From Euryhalocaulis caribicus (GTDB taxonomy: Bacteria > Pseudomonadota > Alphaproteobacteria > Caulobacterales > Maricaulaceae), in NCBI RefSeq assembly GCF_000412185.1, contig NZ_ASJA01000012.1, positions 1 to 64,000 of the forward strand: a DNA stretch of 64,000 bases. The letters are read 5' to 3'. Positions 15,561 to 24,871 of this stretch are shown one piece after another. The first letter of the stretch is position 1. The number at the start of each line of letters is the position of its first letter. Below the pieces are notes generated by a model. The model saw only the letters and a program-made list of their open reading frames with translations. It did not search any database and was not told the DNA's origin. A program made the translations under genes and the position numbers.

Positions 15561-17056
15561 CAGCGCGGCCGCCGGTCCGCGGCGCCGTGCTCTGTCTTTT
15601 CCCAAAAATGAGGCCGTCTGATCAGTTGCATGAGCGCCCACGCCGCCGCCGGTGTCTGGAACAGCCAGTAAATCGGCTGCCAGAGCGCCGCGCGCAAGAG
15701 GGCCGGCGCACGCGCGCGCCGCGCGGCGGGAATGGCGCTGGACGCCGCAATGGCCCAGACCAGCAATGGCAGGGCGTACGCCCAAAAGGGCGGCGCGGGC
15801 CAGACACCCGCGGCCGCGCCAATTGCCCAGCCGGCGAGCAGCGCCAGCGCGGGGGCATAGAGAAAGGCGCTCAGCACGCCCGCGCCCAGCGTGGCGCAGA
15901 GCGACAGCGCGCCCGCCGCGCCCGCGCCGGTTTCGCGGGGCCGGGCGCGCACCAGCAGGGTTTGCATATAGCCCTTGATCCAGCGCGAGCGCTGACGCGT
16001 CCAGTCGGCGCGATTGGTCGTGGCTTCCTCCAGCGTGGGCGGGGCGATCATGCCGCAGCGCCAGCCCTGCGCGGCCAGCCGGAAACCCAGATCGGCGTCC
16101 TCGGTCACGTTGAACGGATCCCATGCGCCCACCGCGCGCAGCTTCGAGACCACGAAATGATTGCTGGTCCCGCCCAGCGGGATCGGCAGGCCAAGCCGGA
16201 CCAGCAGCGGCAGCCAGAGATGGAAGTGAATGGCGTATTCCAGCGCGAAGGCGCGGGTGATCCAGTTGTCGCCGCCATTATAGCATTCCAGAGGCGCCTG
16301 AACGCAGGCCAGCTCCGGGTTGGCCGCCAGCGCCGCAGCGGCCTCGCGCAGCTGGTCCGGGGCCGGCCAGTCCTCTGCGTCATAGATCGTGGCGAGGCTG
16401 CCGCGCGCGAATTTCAGGGCGTAGTTGAGGGCCTTGGGCTTTGTGCGCGGGTTGGCGGGCGGCACGGGAATGATTTCGAACCGGCTGTCCAGCTTCAGGG
16501 CGCGCGCAGCCTCCAGCGTCTCCCTGTCGTCCGCCTCTATGATCAGCTTGGCGTCCAGCTTCGCCGCCGGATAGTCCAGCATCTCGATGGCCCGCACCAG
16601 ACCGGGCAGCGCGGCCGTTTCCCGGTAAAGCGGCACAAGCACGGTGTAGACAGGCAGGCCGGCATCGCTCAGCGGCGGCGCTTCATCGGCAATGGGCGGC
16701 AGAACAATGGAGAAGGCGCGGAGCACGATAAGCGCGCCGAAGGCGCTTCCCAGCACAAGGCTCCCCGCCCCCAGGGTGGCGGACGCCGGGACAATACAGG
16801 CCAGCGCCAGAAGGAACGCGCCGGCCGAGGCGAGGGCGATCTTCTGTTCGCCGATCAGCGTGTGGCGGGCCGAGGCCATGGGAAAGCGCCGCGCCAGCGA
16901 ATGGATGGCCGATTCGAGAATCCGCGCGCGCAGTCTGGCCGAAAGCCTCGGCGGCTCTCTCCGCGCGCGAAAATGCGGCACAGGCGCAGACGCGCGGGCG
17001 CCCATGCCCGCGCGCTGCACGCCTGCGCGTCCGGGTCCGGTCCGGGCGTCAGGCAA
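15560..17056 (-). CDS. Membrane glycosyltransferase, family 2 (cellulose-synthase-like)
   Basis: A processive-type GT2 of up to 498 residues. The catalytic pattern is complete: DAED (in IYDAEDWPAP), TED (in NVTEDADLGF) and QxxRW (RQRSRWIKGYMQ). Two transmembrane helices precede the catalytic domain and three or four follow, as in cellulose- and hyaluronan-synthase-like enzymes. The start is uncertain: TTG 17056 has a good GGGGAGG ribosome site, while ATGs at 17005 and 16879 are alternatives. A perfect CtrA box 20 bases upstream of the TTG would place an activated transcript start near it, which makes the later starts worth considering. A small membrane protein is coupled downstream. Confidence 0.88.
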   Translation of the reverse strand: MPDARTGPGRAGVQRAGMGARASAPVPHFRARREPPRLSARLRARILESAIHSLARRFPMASARHTLIGEQKIALASAGAFLLALACIVPASATLGAGSLVLGSAFGALIVLRAFSIVLPPIADEAPPLSDAGLPVYTVLVPLYRETAALPGLVRAIEMLDYPAAKLDAKLIIEADDRETLEAARALKLDSRFEIIPVPPANPRTKPKALNYALKFARGSLATIYDAEDWPAPDQLREAAAALAANPELACVQAPLECYNGGDNWITRAFALEYAIHFHLWLPLLVRLGLPIPLGGTSNHFVVSKLRAVGAWDPFNVTEDADLGFRLAAQGWRCGMIAPPTLEEATTNRADWTRQRSRWIKGYMQTLLVRARPRETGAGAAGALSLCATLGAGVLSAFLYAPALALLAGWAIGAAAGVWPAPPFWAYALPLLVWAIAASSAIPAARRARAPALLRAALWQPIYWLFQTPAAAWALMQLIRRPHFWEKTEHGAADRRPR

Positions 17057-17075
17057 GCCGGTCCTCCCCAGACCG

Positions 17076-17091
17076 TTAACTTTCCATTAAC
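17076..17091 (-). promoter_or_regulatory. CtrA-binding box upstream of the glycosyltransferase
   Basis: TTAA-CTTTCCA-TTAAC is an exact match to the CtrA consensus TTAA-N7-TTAA(C). It lies in the 107-base gap between fcl (ending at 17164) and the membrane glycosyltransferase. CtrA is the master cell-cycle regulator of Caulobacter relatives, so the glycosyltransferase may be made at one cell-cycle stage. Confidence 0.6.
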
Positions 17092-17163
17092 ACACTTGTA
17101 GCCGCTGCCTGCGAAGGCTGGCAAGCCGAACCGATAATTTTCAATAAGTTGGAAGGCTGCGCG

Positions 17164-18129
17164 TCAGGCGGCCCTGGCGTCGGCCTTGTTCTCGAGGAAC
17201 CATTCATAGGCGTTGGCCAGGCCCTCTTCGAGGCCGATGGAGGGCGCCCAGCCCAGGCCGCGAATCTTGTCGGCGCTCATCAGCTTGCGGGGCGTGCCGT
17301 CCGGCTTGGTCTCGTCCTTGGTCAGGTCGCCTTTGAAGCCGACGACTTTCATGACCTGACGGGCCAGTTCCTCAATCGTTACGTCCGTGCCGCTGCCCAC
17401 GTTCACGTGCTGGTCTTGCGAATAGGTCTTCATCAGGAAGACCAGCGCATCGGCGCAGTCATCGACATGCAGGAATTCGCGGCGCGGCGACCCCGTGCCC
17501 CAGATTTCCATGGAGGACTGCCCGGCGAGCTTGGCCTCGTGCGCCTTGCGGATCAGGGCCGGAATGACGTGCGAGTTCTGCAGGTCGTAATTGTCGCGCG
17601 GGCCGTAGAGATTGGTCGGCATGGCGGAGATGAAGTCGTCGCCATATTGCCGGCGATAGGCCTGGCAGAGTTTCAGCCCGGCGATCTTGGCGACCGCGTA
17701 CCACTCGTTCGTCGGCTCCAGCGCGCCGGTCAGCAGGGCGTCCTCGGTGATCGGCTGGTCGGCGAATTTCGGATAGATGCAGGAGGAGCCGAGGAAGACC
17801 AGCTTCTCCACGCCCACATTATGGGCGGCGTGGATGACATTGCCGGCGATCATCAGGTTCTCGTACAGGAACTCCGCCGGATAGGTGTCGTTGGCGAGGA
17901 TCCCGCCCACCTTGGCCGCGGGCACGAAGACCGCGTCCGGCTTTTCCGCCTTCATCCAGCGTTCGACCTCGTCCTGACGGACCAGGTCCGCGTCGGCGCG
18001 CGTGGCGGTCAGCAGCGCGCCGATATTTTCCCGCTCCAGCCGCCGGCAAAGCGCCGAGCCGACCATGCCGCGATGGCCGGCCACCCAGACGCGCTTGCCT
18101 TCAAGACTGTATGCGGGGGCGTCAGCCAT
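17164..18129 (-). CDS. fcl: GDP-L-fucose synthase
   Basis: A 321-residue short-chain dehydrogenase/epimerase that converts GDP-4-keto-6-deoxymannose to GDP-L-fucose with NADPH. The nucleotide-binding motif is [12 protein letters not shown] (about 15-26), the catalytic serine lies in GSSCIYP, and the YxxxK pair in [21 protein letters not shown] and [10 protein letters not shown] are typical of the family. It follows gmd with an 8-base overlap, so the two steps from GDP-mannose to GDP-fucose form one unit for surface glycan synthesis. Confidence 0.96.
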   Translation of the reverse strand: MADAPAYSLEGKRVWVAGHRGMVGSALCRRLERENIGALLTATRADADLVRQDEVERWMKAEKPDAVFVPAAKVGGILANDTYPAEFLYENLMIAGNVIHAAHNVGVEKLVFLGSSCIYPKFADQPITEDALLTGALEPTNEWYAVAKIAGLKLCQAYRRQYGDDFISAMPTNLYGPRDNYDLQNSHVIPALIRKAHEAKLAGQSSMEIWGTGSPRREFLHVDDCADALVFLMKTYSQDQHVNVGSGTDVTIEELARQVMKVVGFKGDLTKDETKPDGTPRKLMSADKIRGLGWAPSIGLEEGLANAYEWFLENKADARAA

Positions 18130-19192
18130 GGCGGTTTTTCCGGTCTTTCTCGCGCAGAACGGTTTTCAGATCGTCTTCCACCATCTCGGTTACAAGGTCG
18201 CGGAAGCTGGTCGTCGGCGTCCAGCCCAGCTTTTCCTTGGCCTTGGCCGGATCGGACAGCAGCAGGTCCACCTCGGTCGGGCGGAAATAGCGCGGGTCGA
18301 TCCGGACCAGCGTCTCGCCGCTGTCGGAGTCATAGCCGACTTCGTCCACGCCTTCGTCTTTCCAGGCGATGGTCTTGCCAACCTCGGCGAAGGCCAGTTC
18401 GACGAATTCGCGCACGCTATGCGTCTCGCCCGTGCCCAGAACGAAATCGTCCGGTTCGTCCTGCTGCACGATGCGCCACATGCCTTCGACATAGTCGCGG
18501 GCATGGCCCCAGTCGCGCTTGGCGTCCAGATTGCCCAGGAACAGCGTGTCCTGCAGGCCGTGTTTGATGGCCGCGACGGCGCGCGTGATCTTGCGCGTCA
18601 CGAAGGTCTCGCCGCGCAGCGGGCTTTCATGGTTGAACAGGATGCCATTGGAGGCGTGATAGCCGTAGGCCTCGCGGTAATTGACCGTCACCCAGTAGGC
18701 ATAGGCTTTCGCGGCCGCATACGGGCTGCGCGGATAGAAGGGCGTGGTCTCGGTCTGCGGCGTTTCCACGACCTTGCCGTAAAGCTCCGACGTCGAGGCC
18801 TGATAGAAGCGCGTCTTCTCGCCAAGGCCCAGGATGCGGATCGCCTCCAGCATGCGCAACGCGCCGATGGCGTCGGAGTTCGCGGTGTATTCCGGCGTCT
18901 CGAAGCTGACCTGAACGTGGCTCTGCGCGCCCAGATTATAGATCTCGTCCGGCTGGCTCTCCTGAACCAGGCGGATCAGGTTCGTGGAATCGGTCAGGTC
19001 GCCATAATGCAGAAACATCCGCACATCTTTTTCATGCGGGTCCTGATACAAATCGTCGATCCGTTCGGTATTGAACGAGGACGAGCGGCGCTTCACGCCG
19101 TGAACGATATAACCCTTGTCCAGAAGCAGCCGGGCCAGATACGCGCCGTCCTGGCCCGTAATCCCGGTAATCAACGCCGTCTTGCGATCCAT
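18122..19192 (-). CDS. gmd: GDP-mannose 4,6-dehydratase
   Basis: A 356-residue extended SDR enzyme that makes GDP-4-keto-6-deoxymannose from GDP-mannose. Visible motifs are the NADP site [14 protein letters not shown] (about 9-22), the signature [24 protein letters not shown] with the catalytic Thr/Ser-Glu, and YxxxK as [10 protein letters not shown]. Length and start match the family. It is the first gene of the gmd-fcl pair; the upstream 335 bases carry strong RNA hairpins and the divergent ABC exporter gene. Confidence 0.97.
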   Translation of the reverse strand: MDRKTALITGITGQDGAYLARLLLDKGYIVHGVKRRSSSFNTERIDDLYQDPHEKDVRMFLHYGDLTDSTNLIRLVQESQPDEIYNLGAQSHVQVSFETPEYTANSDAIGALRMLEAIRILGLGEKTRFYQASTSELYGKVVETPQTETTPFYPRSPYAAAKAYAYWVTVNYREAYGYHASNGILFNHESPLRGETFVTRKITRAVAAIKHGLQDTLFLGNLDAKRDWGHARDYVEGMWRIVQQDEPDDFVLGTGETHSVREFVELAFAEVGKTIAWKDEGVDEVGYDSDSGETLVRIDPRYFRPTEVDLLLSDPAKAKEKLGWTPTTSFRDLVTEMVEDDLKTVLREKDRKNRHG

Positions 19193-19527
19193 TTAAATCC
19201 ACTCGAAACCTGCCGCGCCGGCCGGTGCAAACCGGTGGCGCTGGCGAACAAATAACCGCCCGCGGGCAACAGGAACGTCGCGCCCGGCTTTCTCGCAAAA
19301 GAAAGCCGGTCAGATACCGGGCGTGTCCTGTTTCCGGCGGAGAACCCCTCAAGAGCAACGGCGAAGCCGTCGAAACCCTGTGAAACCACGGGGCAAGCTG
19401 CCGATCAAGGCTTCTAGAACCCGCATTGCACAAACGCAAGGAAAGGCGCGGCAAACCATTGCCGCAGGCAGGCCTCTCCGCTAGTCACGGTCCTCCAAGG
19501 GGTTTTCCGCCATATGGCTGTTTTTCG
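19193..19527. promoter_or_regulatory. Divergent intergenic region with three strong hairpins
   Basis: This gene-free region separates gmd (minus) from the exporter permease (plus). It holds three clean dyads: CCGGCTTTCT/AGAAAGCCGG (19284-19309, 10-bp stem), ACGGC-GAA-GCCGT (19358-19370) and CCCTGTG-AAAC-CACGGGG (19376-19393). None is followed by a T run, so they are not ordinary terminators; they could structure the leader of either gene. No clear -35/-10 pair was identified. Confidence 0.45.
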
Positions 19528-20349
19528 ATGACCGCCGCGTCGCCTGACATGGGTGTCCGCACGTCCCGCTGGGCCGAGGCCTGGCGCGACCTGACGCAGA
19601 GCCTGCGCCTGACGCCGTTCTGGATGCGGCTGGCCTATCAGCGCGTGCGCGGCCGCTACCAGCGCCTGTCGCTGGGCCTGATCTGGCACCCGCTATCCTA
19701 CGCCTTCGTGGTGATTTCGCTGGGCTATATGTGGGCGGCGATCATGGGGCGCGAGGCGTCCTATTTCATGCCCTATGTGGCCGTGGGCTTCGCGACCTGG
19801 TTTTTCATCTCCAACGCGATCAGCGGCGCGACGGATATTTTCAACGGCGCGCGGCGGCACATCATGGCGCGGCCGACGCCCCTGATGATGTTCATTTTCG
19901 AACGCACGGCGGCGAACCTCATGGCCTTCTTCCTGGAAGCGCCGCTGTTTTTTCTCGTGGCGCTGCTGGTGGGGCGCGATTTCGGCTGGATCGTTCTGCT
20001 GGCGCTGCCGGGCCTGGGCCTGCTGATTCTCAACGCGATCTGGGCGAACCTGTTTTTCGCCATCGCGGTCGCGCGTTTTCCCGACCTTGGAGAGATGGTG
20101 CGCAACATCATGCGCATCGCCTTCTTCTTCACCCCGATCATCTGGTCGGTGGACGTCAATCCGCGGGTGGAGAACGTCTCCCAGTGGAACCCGTTCTATC
20201 ACGCGGTGGAGGTGGTCCGCGCGCCGTTCATGGGCGCCCCGCCGGACCGCATCAGCTATATCGTCGTTTCGGCCATTGCGGCGGTCGGCCTGACCCTGAC
20301 GATTCCGATGTTCGTCTATGCGCGCCGCCGCGTGCCTTACTGGGTCTGA
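19528..20349 (+). CDS. ABC transporter permease, polysaccharide exporter (Wzm/KpsM type)
   Basis: A 273-residue ABC-2-type permease with six predicted transmembrane helices, similar to Wzm, KpsM and TagG proteins that export O-antigen, capsule or teichoic acid chains. Typical elements are LAYQRVRGRYQRLSLGLIWHPL near the N terminus and FFFTPIIWSVD ... WNPFYHAVEVVRAPFMG in the second half. It forms the membrane channel with the ATPase encoded 7 bases downstream. ATG 19528 gives a normal length; a longer open frame upstream lacks support. It diverges from gmd and fcl. Confidence 0.92.
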   Translation: MTAASPDMGVRTSRWAEAWRDLTQSLRLTPFWMRLAYQRVRGRYQRLSLGLIWHPLSYAFVVISLGYMWAAIMGREASYFMPYVAVGFATWFFISNAISGATDIFNGARRHIMARPTPLMMFIFERTAANLMAFFLEAPLFFLVALLVGRDFGWIVLLALPGLGLLILNAIWANLFFAIAVARFPDLGEMVRNIMRIAFFFTPIIWSVDVNPRVENVSQWNPFYHAVEVVRAPFMGAPPDRISYIVVSAIAAVGLTLTIPMFVYARRRVPYWV

Positions 20350-20356
20350 TCGTCTG

Positions 20357-21877
20357 ATGGCCCGTCTGGTTCTTGAAAACGTCGTCATGGAGTATCCGCC
20401 CCTGCGGCGCAGCTTCGTGCGCTCCCTGGCCGACGCCACGCGCAAGCGCGCGCCCATGACGTTCGCCCTGAACAACGTAAATCTCACCCTTGAGGACGGC
20501 GACCGCGTGGCTCTTCTGGGCCCCAATGGCGCGGGCAAGACCACGCTGCTTTCGGTCATGGCCGGCATCTATCCGCCGCTGCGCGGCCGGGTGACGATCG
20601 AGGGGACGATGGAGACGCTGTTTTCCATCTCCGCCGGCGTCGACCGCGAGCTTCCGGGGCACGCCAATATCAATCTCCATCTCCGCCGCCTCGGCGTCAC
20701 GGGCAAGGAGGCGAAGGAAGCGCGCGCCTATATCGCCGAACTCAGCGAGCTGGGCGGGAAGCTGGACAGCCCGGTTCACACCTATTCCGCCGGGATGAGC
20801 ATGCGTCTGGCCTTCGCGATGGCCATGGCGACCGATCCGGAAATCCTGCTGATCGACGAATATTTCGGGGCGGGCGACCGGGCCTTTCAGGAAAAGGCGC
20901 GCGCGGCGATGCTGGAAAAGGTGGAGCATTCCCGCATCGTGGTCTTCGCCTCTCACAATCCGCGCCTGCTGGAGAGCATCTGCAACAAGGCGCTGATCAT
21001 GAACGCCGGGCAGGTGCAGGATTACGGCGATTTCGAACCGGTCATCGCCCGCTATCTGGAATCGCTGCGGGAAGACCCGAAAGTCTCCCGCAAGGACATG
21101 ATGGAAACCGCCGGCGCGGCCGAGCCGCCGTCCCTGATCCTCACGCCTTCGCGGCGCGCGGCCAGCCTTAAATCGCAAGCGTCCGGCGATACGCCGTCCT
21201 GCGCGGCGATCTCGGCCGCCGGCGAAAGCGGCGCGGCGTTTTTCTCCGCGTTGGGGGAGCTGGCCCGCAGCGCGGACATGACCCTGATTGATATTCCCGC
21301 CATGTTCGCCGAACAGGGCGTCAAACCGGCCGCGCGCGTGACCTCCCTGCGGGAGGATGCGCCGGCAACCGGCGCGCTTCTCACCGGGATGCGTGGTTGG
21401 CCGGCTTTCGGATCCAGCGTGCTGGCGACGGGTAAGGTCGCTGTCTTGATCCGCGATCCGCGCGAGCTGGCGGCCGAGTTCTGGCTGATGGAAAGCGGAC
21501 TGGCCGAGGGCGGGCTGGACCGCGCGCTAGCGGAACTGGACGACCAGAAACCCTCGCGCCTGCCCGCCGCCATCGCCGCGGCGCGCGGGCTTTATGAAAC
21601 GCTCGCGGCGGGCGGGGCGTATTCCCGCCCCGGCATCGCCCTGTTTTCGGCGGAGGCCGCCTGGGCCGACCCGGAGGGCGCGATCCGGGCCATTGCCGGC
21701 CATCTGGGACTGGCGGCGGACGATCAGGCCATGAAGGCCGCCGCGGCGGCCTTTGCCCCGCCGGCCCTGCGCTCCCCCATGTCGGCGCTGCGCGCGAACG
21801 AACAGGGACAGATTCGCATGGCGCTGAACCGCATCGCGCGGGAGCTGGGCTACCACACGCCGGAGCCGGCCAGGTGA
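20357..21877 (+). CDS. Polysaccharide ABC exporter ATPase fused to a sulfotransferase-like domain
   Basis: A 506-residue two-part protein. Residues 1-245 are a Wzt/KpsT-type ATPase: Walker A GPNGAGKTT (55-63), signature YSAGM (143-147) and Walker B ILLIDEYFGAGD (163-174). After a linker, residues 280-506 align by eye with the two sulfotransferase-like proteins encoded next: ISAAGESGAAFFSAL matches their KAGS segment, VAVLIRDPRELAAEFWLMES matches their 3'-phosphate motif RDPRDILTSLYFS, and the ends also match. The 5'-phosphosulfate-binding lysine is lost, so this domain is probably a non-catalytic binding part, in the position where Wzt proteins carry a glycan-recognition domain. Confidence 0.9.
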   Translation: MARLVLENVVMEYPPLRRSFVRSLADATRKRAPMTFALNNVNLTLEDGDRVALLGPNGAGKTTLLSVMAGIYPPLRGRVTIEGTMETLFSISAGVDRELPGHANINLHLRRLGVTGKEAKEARAYIAELSELGGKLDSPVHTYSAGMSMRLAFAMAMATDPEILLIDEYFGAGDRAFQEKARAAMLEKVEHSRIVVFASHNPRLLESICNKALIMNAGQVQDYGDFEPVIARYLESLREDPKVSRKDMMETAGAAEPPSLILTPSRRAASLKSQASGDTPSCAAISAAGESGAAFFSALGELARSADMTLIDIPAMFAEQGVKPAARVTSLREDAPATGALLTGMRGWPAFGSSVLATGKVAVLIRDPRELAAEFWLMESGLAEGGLDRALAELDDQKPSRLPAAIAAARGLYETLAAGGAYSRPGIALFSAEAAWADPEGAIRAIAGHLGLAADDQAMKAAAAAFAPPALRSPMSALRANEQGQIRMALNRIARELGYHTPEPAR

Positions 21878-22710
21878 CGATCCTCGTCACCGCAAGCGCG
21901 TCTCCCGCCTCCGCCGGCGAATATGACGATACGATCCAGGTCGACCCGTCCGCGCGCTGGGCGGGGCCGAGCGCCTATCTCTTCTCCCTGCACAAGGCGG
22001 GCAGCAGCCTGCTGAACGGCATGGTGGAAATGCTGTGCGAGGCGAACGGCGCGGCGTTCATCCCCGTGCCGAACCTCCTGCGCCGGGCCGGGCACAACCC
22101 CAATCGCGACGTTGTCATGGATGACAGCGCCTTCGCCGCGACGGGCGTTGTCTATGGCGGTTTCCGTCTGCTGCCGGACTATAAGCTGCCCGGCCTTGAG
22201 GAGGCACCGAAAATCCTGCTGCTTCGCGATCCGCGCGATATCCTGACATCGCTTTATTTCTCGGTCGCCAGCAGCCATGTCGCGCCGGGCGAAGGGGCGC
22301 TGAAACAGGCGTTCGAGCGTAACCGCGAATATGTGAAGGCCGCGCCGATCAACCGGATCGTGAAAGAACGCGCGCCGAACCTGAAAACCCAGATAGAGCG
22401 TTATCTGGAAAAACTGCCGCGCCGGGGGCTGGCGGTCTATCACTATGAAGACGTGGTTCTGAACAAGGCGGCATGGATTGCGGACCTTGCCGATGTGCTG
22501 GGGCTGGACGCGGATGAGGAAACGGCGCGGGCGATTCTGGACCGCTTCGACATTGTTCCGGACAGTGAAGCGCCGGACAGTCATGTGCGCCGCGTCCTGC
22601 CGGGCGATCACCGGGACAAGCTGGGTCCAAAGACCATAGACATGCTGGACGCGCTGTTCACAGGCATTTATGACCCGCTACTTTCGGCGCGGCGGGAAAT
22701 CCCGTCATGA
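21874..22710 (+). CDS. Sulfotransferase-family protein 1
   Basis: A 278-residue cytoplasmic protein of the sulfotransferase P-loop-like fold. The 5'-phosphosulfate loop reads SLHKAGSSLLNGM (about 35-47), and the 3'-phosphate site is LLLRDPRDILTSLYFS (about 117-132). Such enzymes move sulfate from PAPS to sugars or other acceptors; with the exporter and glycosyltransferases around it, glycan sulfation is likely. The GTG start at 21874 overlaps the stop of the ATPase fusion (GTGA), so translation is coupled. It is a paralogue of the next gene and of the C-terminal domain of the ATPase. Confidence 0.85.
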   Translation: MTILVTASASPASAGEYDDTIQVDPSARWAGPSAYLFSLHKAGSSLLNGMVEMLCEANGAAFIPVPNLLRRAGHNPNRDVVMDDSAFAATGVVYGGFRLLPDYKLPGLEEAPKILLLRDPRDILTSLYFSVASSHVAPGEGALKQAFERNREYVKAAPINRIVKERAPNLKTQIERYLEKLPRRGLAVYHYEDVVLNKAAWIADLADVLGLDADEETARAILDRFDIVPDSEAPDSHVRRVLPGDHRDKLGPKTIDMLDALFTGIYDPLLSARREIPS

Positions 22711-22749
22711 CGGCACACGGATAGATGGCGGAAGAATAACAAGATCAAG

Positions 22750-23559
22750 ATGACCCTGTCCTTCAAGCTCAAGTCCGGCGAAAAGCCCCCGGTCGACCTT
22801 CCCGAAACCGAATCCGAGGCGCAAAGCGTTCTGGCTTTCTCCATGGCCAAGGCCGGCAGCACCTTGCTGTTCGACCTCCTGCACGATCTCGCGCCCGCCG
22901 CGGGGCTGGCCTATTTCTCGCCGGAAAACGCGGTCTGGGGCCGCAAGGACCGCAAGGCGGGCAAGGTCTATGACATGTCGCCGGTTTTCCGCGACAAGGG
23001 CTATTGCTATGGCGGATTCCGCTTCTACCCGGCCTATGACGTGCCGGTCATCGAAACCGCGCCGTCCATCCTTCTGGTCCGCGACCCGAAGGACATGCTG
23101 GTCTCCAATTATTTCTCCAACGCCTTCTCTCACCGCCCGCCCACCGATGACGAGGAGTCTCCCGCCTATCAGCAGTTCATGAAGCGGCGGGAGCGTATCC
23201 GGAACACCGACATCAACGACTATGTCCGCCAGATCGTGGGCAACACCCAGCGCATGTTCGCCAGCTACCGCGCCCTGCTGCACAAGCCGACGCTGAAGAT
23301 TTTCCGCTATGAGGACGTGATCGAGCAGAAGCGCCCTTGGGTGGACGAGATTCTGGAGCATTTCGGCTGGGCCGTGCCGGGTGAAACGGTGGACGAGATC
23401 ATCGCCCGCTACGACCTGTTTCCGGACGCCGAAAAACCGGACGCGCATGTGCGGCAGGTGAAGCCGGGCAATTATCGCGAGCATTTGAACAAGCAGACGG
23501 TCACGGCGATCAACGCCGCCCTCGCTGAGGATCTGGCCGTTCTCGGCTATACCCGCTGA
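22750..23559 (+). CDS. Sulfotransferase-family protein 2
   Basis: A 269-residue paralogue of the preceding protein. The PAPS-binding elements are SMAKAGSTLLFDLL (about 33-46) and ILLVRDPKDMLVSNYFS (about 113-129); a GGFRFYPAYD segment between them is shared with the neighbour (GGFRLLPDYK). Its stop codon shares a base with the start of the following glycosyltransferase, which ties sulfation and sugar transfer into one translation unit. The acceptor is unknown. A 39-base gap separates it from sulfotransferase 1. Confidence 0.85.
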   Translation: MTLSFKLKSGEKPPVDLPETESEAQSVLAFSMAKAGSTLLFDLLHDLAPAAGLAYFSPENAVWGRKDRKAGKVYDMSPVFRDKGYCYGGFRFYPAYDVPVIETAPSILLVRDPKDMLVSNYFSNAFSHRPPTDDEESPAYQQFMKRRERIRNTDINDYVRQIVGNTQRMFASYRALLHKPTLKIFRYEDVIEQKRPWVDEILEHFGWAVPGETVDEIIARYDLFPDAEKPDAHVRQVKPGNYREHLNKQTVTAINAALAEDLAVLGYTR

Positions 23560-24791
23560 TGTCCGCCCCGCGCCGCCGCGCCAGACGTCCCGGCCGCTCC
23601 ATAGGCGCGGTGCGCGGCATGCGGCAGGAGGTGCGCCGCAAGGACGTGAAGACGCTGGACCGGGCGCAGCTTGAAGACCTGCTGCGCAAGGAAATCCTCC
23701 GCCGCAAGGATGCGGAGAAGAATCTGGTTGAAGCTTGGCGGCTGGCCTCCGACCGCGAAGACCATATCCGGGCGCTCACAAACACTCTGGAAATTCTGCG
23801 CGCAAACCCCGTCAAACGCCTCGGCTGGGCGATCGCGCGCCGCACGGGCGGGTCGCTGAAACGGCAATTGCGCCATCGCGCCAATCAGGCGCTGCTTCGC
23901 GTCTTCAAGGTCGGGCTGAACGACTATAATCATTATGAGCCGCGGCCCATGCAGCTTCCGGCCGCCTATGCGAAGACGCGGCCGCCGGAAGACCCGCCGA
24001 AAATCTCCATCGTGACCCCGTCCTACAACTCGGCGAACTTCATCGCCGCGACGATCCATTCGGTGCTCGATCAGGAATATCCGAACCTGGAATATATCTG
24101 TCAGGACGGCGCCTCGAAGGACGGCACGGCGAGGATCATCAAGAGCTACGAGGACCGCCTGCATCACTGGGCCAGCGAGCGCGACAGCGGCTTCACCCAG
24201 GCGATCAATCGCGGTTTTTCGCACGCCACCGGCGATATTCTGGCCTGGCTGAACTCCGACGATCTGATGCTGCCCGGCAGTCTCGCCTATGTGGCGCGCT
24301 ATTTCGCGGCGCATCCGGAGGTGGATGTCGTCTATGGCCACCGCATCATCATCGACGAATGGGACCGCGAGATTGGCCGCTGGATCGTGCCGCCGCATTC
24401 CGACAAGGCGATCAAATACGCCGACTATATCCCGCAGGAGACGATGTTCTGGCGCCGCAGCCTCTGGGAGAAAGTCGGCGGCGAACTGGACGAAGCGTTC
24501 AACTTCGCCATCGACTGGGACCTGATCCTGCGCTTTCAGGCGGCCGGGGCGAAATTCCACCGCCTGCCGCGTTTTCTGGGGGCGTTCCGCGCCCATCAGG
24601 CGCAAAAGTCCCAGGCGGCGATCACCTCGGTCGGCCATGGAGAAATGGACATCCTGCGCGAACGCGCGCTGGGCTACGCGCCCGACCACGCGGAAATCGC
24701 CAAAGTGGTCCGCCAGTACAAGCTGCACCACGCCGTTCTGAGCATGCGCGCCCGCGCGCGCAGCCGCGCAGGCCGCCGAAAGGCCCGCTGA
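23559..24791 (+). CDS. Glycosyltransferase, family 2, with N-terminal coiled coil
   Basis: A 410-residue GT2 enzyme. Residues 1-100 are basic and helical, with a likely coiled coil (EDLLRKEILRRKDAEKNLVEAWRLASD). The GT-A domain starts near 147 (KISIVTPSYNSANFIAATIH) and shows the nucleotide-binding ICQDGASKDGT and the metal-binding WLNSDDLM. A later QETMFWRR and FAIDWDL are typical of WcaA-like transferases. No transmembrane helices are seen. It is the last gene of the exporter-sulfotransferase operon and probably extends or decorates the exported glycan. Confidence 0.9.
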   Translation: MSAPRRRARRPGRSIGAVRGMRQEVRRKDVKTLDRAQLEDLLRKEILRRKDAEKNLVEAWRLASDREDHIRALTNTLEILRANPVKRLGWAIARRTGGSLKRQLRHRANQALLRVFKVGLNDYNHYEPRPMQLPAAYAKTRPPEDPPKISIVTPSYNSANFIAATIHSVLDQEYPNLEYICQDGASKDGTARIIKSYEDRLHHWASERDSGFTQAINRGFSHATGDILAWLNSDDLMLPGSLAYVARYFAAHPEVDVVYGHRIIIDEWDREIGRWIVPPHSDKAIKYADYIPQETMFWRRSLWEKVGGELDEAFNFAIDWDLILRFQAAGAKFHRLPRFLGAFRAHQAQKSQAAITSVGHGEMDILRERALGYAPDHAEIAKVVRQYKLHHAVLSMRARARSRAGRRKAR

Positions 24792-24871
24792 CGCCCGGCC
24801 GGCTATAGACTTTGCCATGGTCTGTTGTGCTAACTCTGGCTCTTCCTTTCCTGCCGGAGTGATCCCAAAGC

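Noticed and set aside
15587-17101. A 504-codon plus-strand frame opposite the GT2 gene
   Set aside because: It covers a glycosyltransferase with intact catalytic motifs, and its product is a low-complexity Arg/Gln/Gly-rich sequence without any domain.
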